Positions 59,678-64,000 of a stretch of 64,000 bases of DNA are shown here, in pieces; position 1 is the stretch's first letter; each line of letters opens with the position of its first letter. The notes under the pieces were generated by a model, which made no database searches, had not been told where the DNA came from, and saw only the letters and a list, made by a program, of their open reading frames with translations. This stretch comes from Filosporella fistucella (Eukaryota > Ascomycota > Leotiomycetes > Helotiales): positions 3,162,001 through 3,226,000 of the forward strand of contig JAQJZZ010000014.1 of assembly GCA_030077755.1 (NCBI GenBank), written 5' to 3'. Position numbers and translations under genes: made by a program.

Positions 59678-60623
59678 TATCATTTCTTTTGCAAGCGATT
59701 TTTTTTTTTTTTTTTTTTTTTGATTTAGCGTACATGGTCTTCAGGAAGGATCATATCTGTTCTATTTCGATTCTTTTCTCTGTGCAATTAGCATGGGTGG
59801 TTACTTTCTCCCTTTTTTCAAAATTCAGAAGAGGAAAAGTTTTATACCCCCCAAACGAGCACTTGAGATTTCAGATACTTTTACTTTCGGATTACTGTTG
59901 TTTCGATACGATTGTATGACTGTATGATTTACGATGGATACCTTATATGTTTTTGGACAAATTGGATTCTGATTTTTTGATTAAAAGACATGCGCATTTG
60001 CTAGCAATGGCATGTAACTTTATTAGGCTACTCTGTGCGGTTATATCATATTCGCATGGAACGGCGCATTTTGGTTACTTTGTACAGAGACTTCTTTGTG
60101 CAGGTATTGGATTAAGAACTGTGTTCAAGATTGATATGAGCGATCAGGAGGATTAGCATAGCAGTTAGGAAGAAGGCCGTGAGACCGGTAACTAGTCAAA
60201 ATGAGAAATTATTCAACATACACCACCCATATGCTCGAAATTACAAATGCTGTGAACAAAGCGAGTCTAGCGTCTTCTAGCAATTAGGGGGGGTAAATCA
60301 CGTGGAGATAGCCCTGGCTAGGTAATCGGTTGCTGTGTTGTTGTCAATGTAAATAAATGATCATCGCCCAGCCCTCGATTTTCCAACTCCAACCTCGTGA
60401 ATTCAAGGAACAGATCAGGCGAGCACAACTTGCTCGTCATACATTCTTGATCTTTATTTCTGCATTCTGGTTTCAACTCAACAACTTCAGCGAACAATAA
60501 TATCACGATTCAATTCAACAAAACAAACACGATTCTGCGAGTCTCAAACACCCGGGTTGGCCCGCATTCCAGTGAGTGACGATCAACGTCACATTCTGCT
60601 CTTGCAGATTTACATTCCTCACA
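59678..60623. other. Intergenic, no gene seen
   Basis: About 950 bp, AT-rich, with a T23 tract just after the stop codon of the 599-aa gene. It holds that gene's 3' UTR and the promoter of the membrane-protein gene. Confidence 0.5.
59699..59721 (+). repeat. T23 homopolymer
   Basis: Twenty-three consecutive T starting 22 bp after the stop codon at 59677. It could be a polyadenylation-associated U-rich element, or the A-tail of a retroposed sequence read in the opposite strand, or simple slippage. Confidence 0.85.
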
Positions 60624-61970
60624 ATGGCGCCTGTTCCAGATTCCGGCATCAAATTTTACCTCTCTACTATCCTCAAACGCACTCCTTCGCCAGCCCCTAC
60701 ACCCACCCTCTCCGACCTCTCTCCTAAAGCCGCTGCTCTCATAGCTCGTGCCCAAGTTCTCCTCCCACGCAACACACCTGTCGATCCGGGCAGAGGCGTC
60801 ACACCACCAGACACTATCCCAAATAAATTTGTCTTTGTGGTATTCGGTCTTATTGGATTCGGGTTCGTGGTTACGGGTATCTGGTTCTTTTTCTGGGCTA
60901 AGAATGGAGGATTTTATTTCAAGGAGAATGACTGGGACGATTATAAGTCGACGGTGCTGAGGCGAAAGGGACCAAATGGAACAACTTTGAGTGGTGCTAC
61001 TGAGAGCACAGATTTAGGCGGTGGAAGTGTGGTTCATGGGGAGAAGAATGGCAGTCGGTGGGGACGAAAGAGGAAGGAGAAGAGATATAAGGATTTCGAT
61101 GAGGAGACCGCATATACTGGTTCTGCTGGAGGTAGCAGTCTGGGATCCGAGTTGAGTGCTTTTAAGAAGAAGGTCAAGAAGGAGCGAAAAGGAAAGAAGG
61201 ACAAGAAGGCTATGACTGAAGTTGGCACTGAAGCAGAGACAATGACTGAAGTCGGAACCGTGGACGAGGAAATGGATGTCGGTGTGCGTGATGCAGTCCG
61301 TGCCTATCGCCATGAGAAACCAGCTCGAGTCGGTGGTCTCAACAAGCAACCAGACGGAAGCTCTTGGGATGGTTCAAATGATCACTCCTCCGCTGCATCA
61401 GACCTCCTTTCCCATCGGGAAAAGACACCAACCAACACACCCACCAAGAGCCGCAAGGAACGTAAAGACAACTACACGGGCGGCACCGGTGGTATTCGAA
61501 AAGTGGTTTCTACTTCCCAACCTGCCGCCAGTGAGAATGGCAGTTTCTGGACTCGCACTTCTGGAACGACTGAAACTAGAGCCTTGGAAGAAGATCACAT
61601 CAAAGCTGAAGCTCGCAAACTGCAAGAAAAAGGTCGTGCCGCACAACGCCGTGACTTCAGTTTCCAAGTAGGAGATGATAGTACAGTTGCTTCTGAGCGC
61701 GAGGAACGGACAGCTCGACGGGAAGAGAGAGAACGCCGTCGTGCCAGTCGAAGCCCTGTTAAGAAGATGCCTGGTAGCTATACATATGAGTCGGCGCCGC
61801 AGAGCGAGATTGGAAGCGCAGTCAGTAGTGATCTCGGCACGAAGAGTTATCATCATCCTATTCCAGGATTAAGTGTTGCGGGAAGTGATTATGCAGAGGA
61901 GAGGAGAAAGAAGAGAAATGGTGGATACAGGAGGGGACGAAGAGATAGCTTGAGTGATGGAGAGCACTGA
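60624..61970 (+). CDS. Single-pass membrane protein with long charged cytosolic tail
   Basis: A single-exon frame of 448 codons from the ATG at 60624 (MAPVPDSGIKFYLSTILKR); an in-frame ATG at 60576 adds 16 residues and has a weaker look. One clear transmembrane segment lies at about 72-95 (FVFVVFGLIGFGFVVTGIWF). The rest is charged: a Lys-rich patch (KKKVKKERKGKKDKKAMTEV), a TEVGTEAETMTEVGTVDEE duplication, an Arg/Glu helix (REERTARREERERRRASRSP) and a basic end (RRKKRNGGYRRGRRDSLSD). It has no signal peptide. The short N-terminus and basic region after the membrane segment suggest a type III or tail-in-cytosol topology. I do not recognise a family name. Confidence 0.82.
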   Translation: MAPVPDSGIKFYLSTILKRTPSPAPTPTLSDLSPKAAALIARAQVLLPRNTPVDPGRGVTPPDTIPNKFVFVVFGLIGFGFVVTGIWFFFWAKNGGFYFKENDWDDYKSTVLRRKGPNGTTLSGATESTDLGGGSVVHGEKNGSRWGRKRKEKRYKDFDEETAYTGSAGGSSLGSELSAFKKKVKKERKGKKDKKAMTEVGTEAETMTEVGTVDEEMDVGVRDAVRAYRHEKPARVGGLNKQPDGSSWDGSNDHSSAASDLLSHREKTPTNTPTKSRKERKDNYTGGTGGIRKVVSTSQPAASENGSFWTRTSGTTETRALEEDHIKAEARKLQEKGRAAQRRDFSFQVGDDSTVASEREERTARREERERRRASRSPVKKMPGSYTYESAPQSEIGSAVSSDLGTKSYHHPIPGLSVAGSDYAEERRKKRNGGYRRGRRDSLSDGEH

Positions 61971-63011
61971 TTCATTTGCACTAGGGTTTTAGGATTAGGT
62001 GTGACGAATCGAGGAGGATGTAGATTGAGGCGGGCTTTGAGATGAAATGATGGCAGAACGGCAGAGAATTATGATATCATTGATTTGATGGCATGGCTTG
62101 CGAATGAATAAGGACTGATAGATGCTTTTTGTATGGAGTTGGATGGGAAAGTGTTTGTATCTGTAGATTGATAGGGAATGAATATTTTGCATTGGACGTT
62201 TATACTCTACTTGCTAGTGACTCTTGCTTCGTCGAACACGAAATATAAATCTCAAAGGTATTTACAGACACCACATATGGTAATTTATGAACTCGCTTTT
62301 CCCCTATCTTCGCTTTAGAAATTTAGAAGTTTGGGGTAGCAAATATTACAACCTCGCCATTTAGATGACGGAAAATGTGTCGTTCCTCGCACCAGGCGTG
62401 CTAGATCAAAATAAAAAATGAAAGATCCTTATGGACAGACTAAAACACTCATAATGTGCCAGGTTTCTGCGAATTTTCAAACGTATTTCTTTCTCGCCTT
62501 CGGCGCCAGAGGTGCCAAAGGTGCCTAGCCTCGTAAATCGCCCTGAGAGCTCTGAGCGTTCTGAGCGCTTTATGCGAATTGGGCATTTACTGCCTACTCA
62601 TGAACATATGATTTTTCCGGAAAGGTTTTGCCTGCCAAGTATCATGATAATTATCGGAGAGTATGGGAACAAGAAGAAGGGAGGTCTGAGGGGTAGTAGT
62701 GGGCAAGCCATAGGGTTGTGGTACTGTAGACCGTGTGGAGATGTGATTAAGTTTTTGATGAAAGTATATTTGAAGTGTGGGGGGAAGCGAAAGTATAATG
62801 CCGAAAGGGAGAGGTAGGTTACCTAGCTTGAATCGGGGGTGGTGAGCAGAAGAGTACTTTTTAGATGCGATACTAGAGCACTTAGAATCTGTTTTGAGTA
62901 ATTGATCCTCTCATAGGAGCGTTCATGGAACAAACGTCGCCTCTCGAAACACCTCTGGAAAATCATCATAATTATATCCTAAAATATTTGTCTATTTCTG
63001 CCATAATCTCA
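61971..63011. other. Intergenic (convergent), no gene seen
   Basis: About 1 kb between the stops of two convergent genes. A plus-strand frame at 62512-62817 has no family character. A GAGCTCTGAGCGTTCTGAGC short repeat lies at 62547-62566. Confidence 0.45.
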
Positions 63012-64000
63012 TCAACTCCTAAACCAAACATCTATCCTCTTCGCCAGCGCCACACACCTATTATCAATATATATCGTATAATAATGCGCTGCTCCCACAA
63101 CCATACACCCAAGCACCATCCCCGTAATCCACCACGCAACATGAAAAGCCCAAACATCAGTCCCCAAAGCCAGACTACTGTCCCCATACTCCCTCCCACT
63201 CAGCACCTTGAACAGCGTATCCCTCAATGGATTCCTAAATAACTGATACACAGTCTCATGTAACAGATACAACGCAAACGAGATCTTACCTAGGTACTGG
63301 ATAGGTCTCGTATTAAGTGGCTGTTGAAGAAGTGGTGATTGAGAAATAGCGAAGACGAGGAGAGCCGACCCAACGGATTTTATGCTCATGTGTGAGATAT
63401 CCCAATTTTCGCCCCAGTGAGCTGGTTGCAGAGAGTTTAAGAAGGCGTAGCCCGCTGGGAGATGGCCGTCTAGACCGAGACAGAGGAGGTAGTAGCCTGC
63501 TGTGAAGGAGAGGGAGATGGTGATCCGGGAGAGGGTAAGGTGATTTCGGGCGGTGAAAGAGGTGTACCAATTCTTGGTAGATGTATTGAAGGTAAGCGGC
63601 AATGTTGAAAGCTGGTTAGAGGTGATCCTCTCCTCGTCGTGGAATTCTGCCATATCGAACTCACTATCTGGATTCTCGTCCAGAGATGGAGAAGGAGGAT
63701 TCGCCCTCTCAGCTAGCCAGAGACCCCATATAAAACCAAAGATATCCCAGTTTCCGTACCATAGAAAGAAAGACGCCATGAGAGGTAACATCGTAAGTCT
63801 TGCTCTTACTCTCCATGTCGAAAGCCCGATAATGAGGAGATACACCACATTTGAGCCGCGGAACTCATACGGCATTGTCCACAACTGCCCGTTCAAACTC
63901 CCACGGTATTGAAACGCGATAATATTGATACAATTCGCCATAAACCCAAAAATATATCTAATATGCGCCCATGGATTCGACCACGGTTTAGGCAGCGTAG
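63012..64000 (-). CDS. Acyltransferase-3 family membrane protein, C-terminal part (gene runs off the right edge)
   Basis: On the minus strand an open frame enters from the right edge and ends at 63012, giving about 329 visible residues. It has at least five hydrophobic segments and family signatures: GSLNGQLWTMPYEFRGSNVV in the conserved core, LTMLPLMASFFLWYGNWDIF, and the late helix RPIQYLGKISFALYLLHETV. These mark membrane O-acyltransferases of the acyltransferase-3 family, which transfer acyl groups to sugars or secondary metabolites. The active-site histidine region near the N-terminus lies outside the window. The loop between helices (SLDENPDSEFDMAEFHDE) is acidic and cytosolic or lumenal. 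No intron is needed in the visible part. Confidence 0.85.
   Translation of the reverse strand, partial: TLPKPWSNPWAHIRYIFGFMANCINIIAFQYRGSLNGQLWTMPYEFRGSNVVYLLIIGLSTWRVRARLTMLPLMASFFLWYGNWDIFGFIWGLWLAERANPPSPSLDENPDSEFDMAEFHDEERITSNQLSTLPLTFNTSTKNWYTSFTARNHLTLSRITISLSFTAGYYLLCLGLDGHLPAGYAFLNSLQPAHWGENWDISHMSIKSVGSALLVFAISQSPLLQQPLNTRPIQYLGKISFALYLLHETVYQLFRNPLRDTLFKVLSGREYGDSSLALGTDVWAFHVAWWITGMVLGCMVVGAAHYYTIYIDNRCVALAKRIDVWFRS

Noticed and set aside
61276..61856. Overlapping frames on both strands inside the membrane-protein gene
   Set aside because: They are shadows of the Lys/Glu-rich coding frame at 60624-61970.

Overview
The window reads as nuclear DNA of a filamentous ascomycete. The genes are broken by short GT-AG introns (44-119 nt, many 46-57 nt and several exactly 48 nt), and they belong to families typical of Pezizomycotina: an MpaB-type oxygenase, a fungal class I terpene synthase, a KlpA kinesin, a SconB/Met30-type F-box WD40 protein, Zn2Cys6 regulators, a secreted tyrosinase and PNGase A. 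Leotiomycetes is the class I would guess, but that is inference. Names rest on motif recognition and hand splicing, with reading phase checked across every junction quoted. No search was run.

Left part (1-8.9 kb): the start of a secreted-protein gene runs off the left edge. It is followed by a decayed F-box/LRR-like gene, then a divergent pair made of an MpaB-like membrane oxygenase and a sesquiterpene-type synthase. The pair looks like a small terpenoid locus. A degenerate tandem repeat of about 155 bp follows it.

Middle-left (8.9-24.7 kb) is gene-poor. The only convincing gene is a TALE homeobox factor at 12.2-13.4 kb. A G-quadruplex-type run, short microsatellites and a few coding-like scraps are the other visible items.

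Middle (24.7-41 kb) is a core gene block: kinesin-14, divergent from a LOA1/VPS66-like acyltransferase; a secreted tyrosinase convergent with a secreted RNase T2; SconB; a single-exon F-box protein; and a disordered protein with a C-terminal PP1-docking-like motif.

Right part (42-64 kb): a secreted three-repeat cysteine-rich protein, a Zn2Cys6 regulator, PNGase A divergent from an EEP-family hydrolase, a second Zn2Cys6 regulator with six exons, a possible 58-aa protein, a gene-poor stretch leading into a long pyrimidine-rich leader, a 599-aa disordered protein, a single-pass membrane protein, and an acyltransferase-3 membrane protein cut by the right edge.

Recurring themes are several secreted enzymes or Cys-rich proteins, divergent gene pairs that share promoters, and three genes (homeobox, SconB, PNGase A) that carry an intron of exactly 48 nt, in frame and free of stops, so retention would insert 16 residues without breaking the frame.
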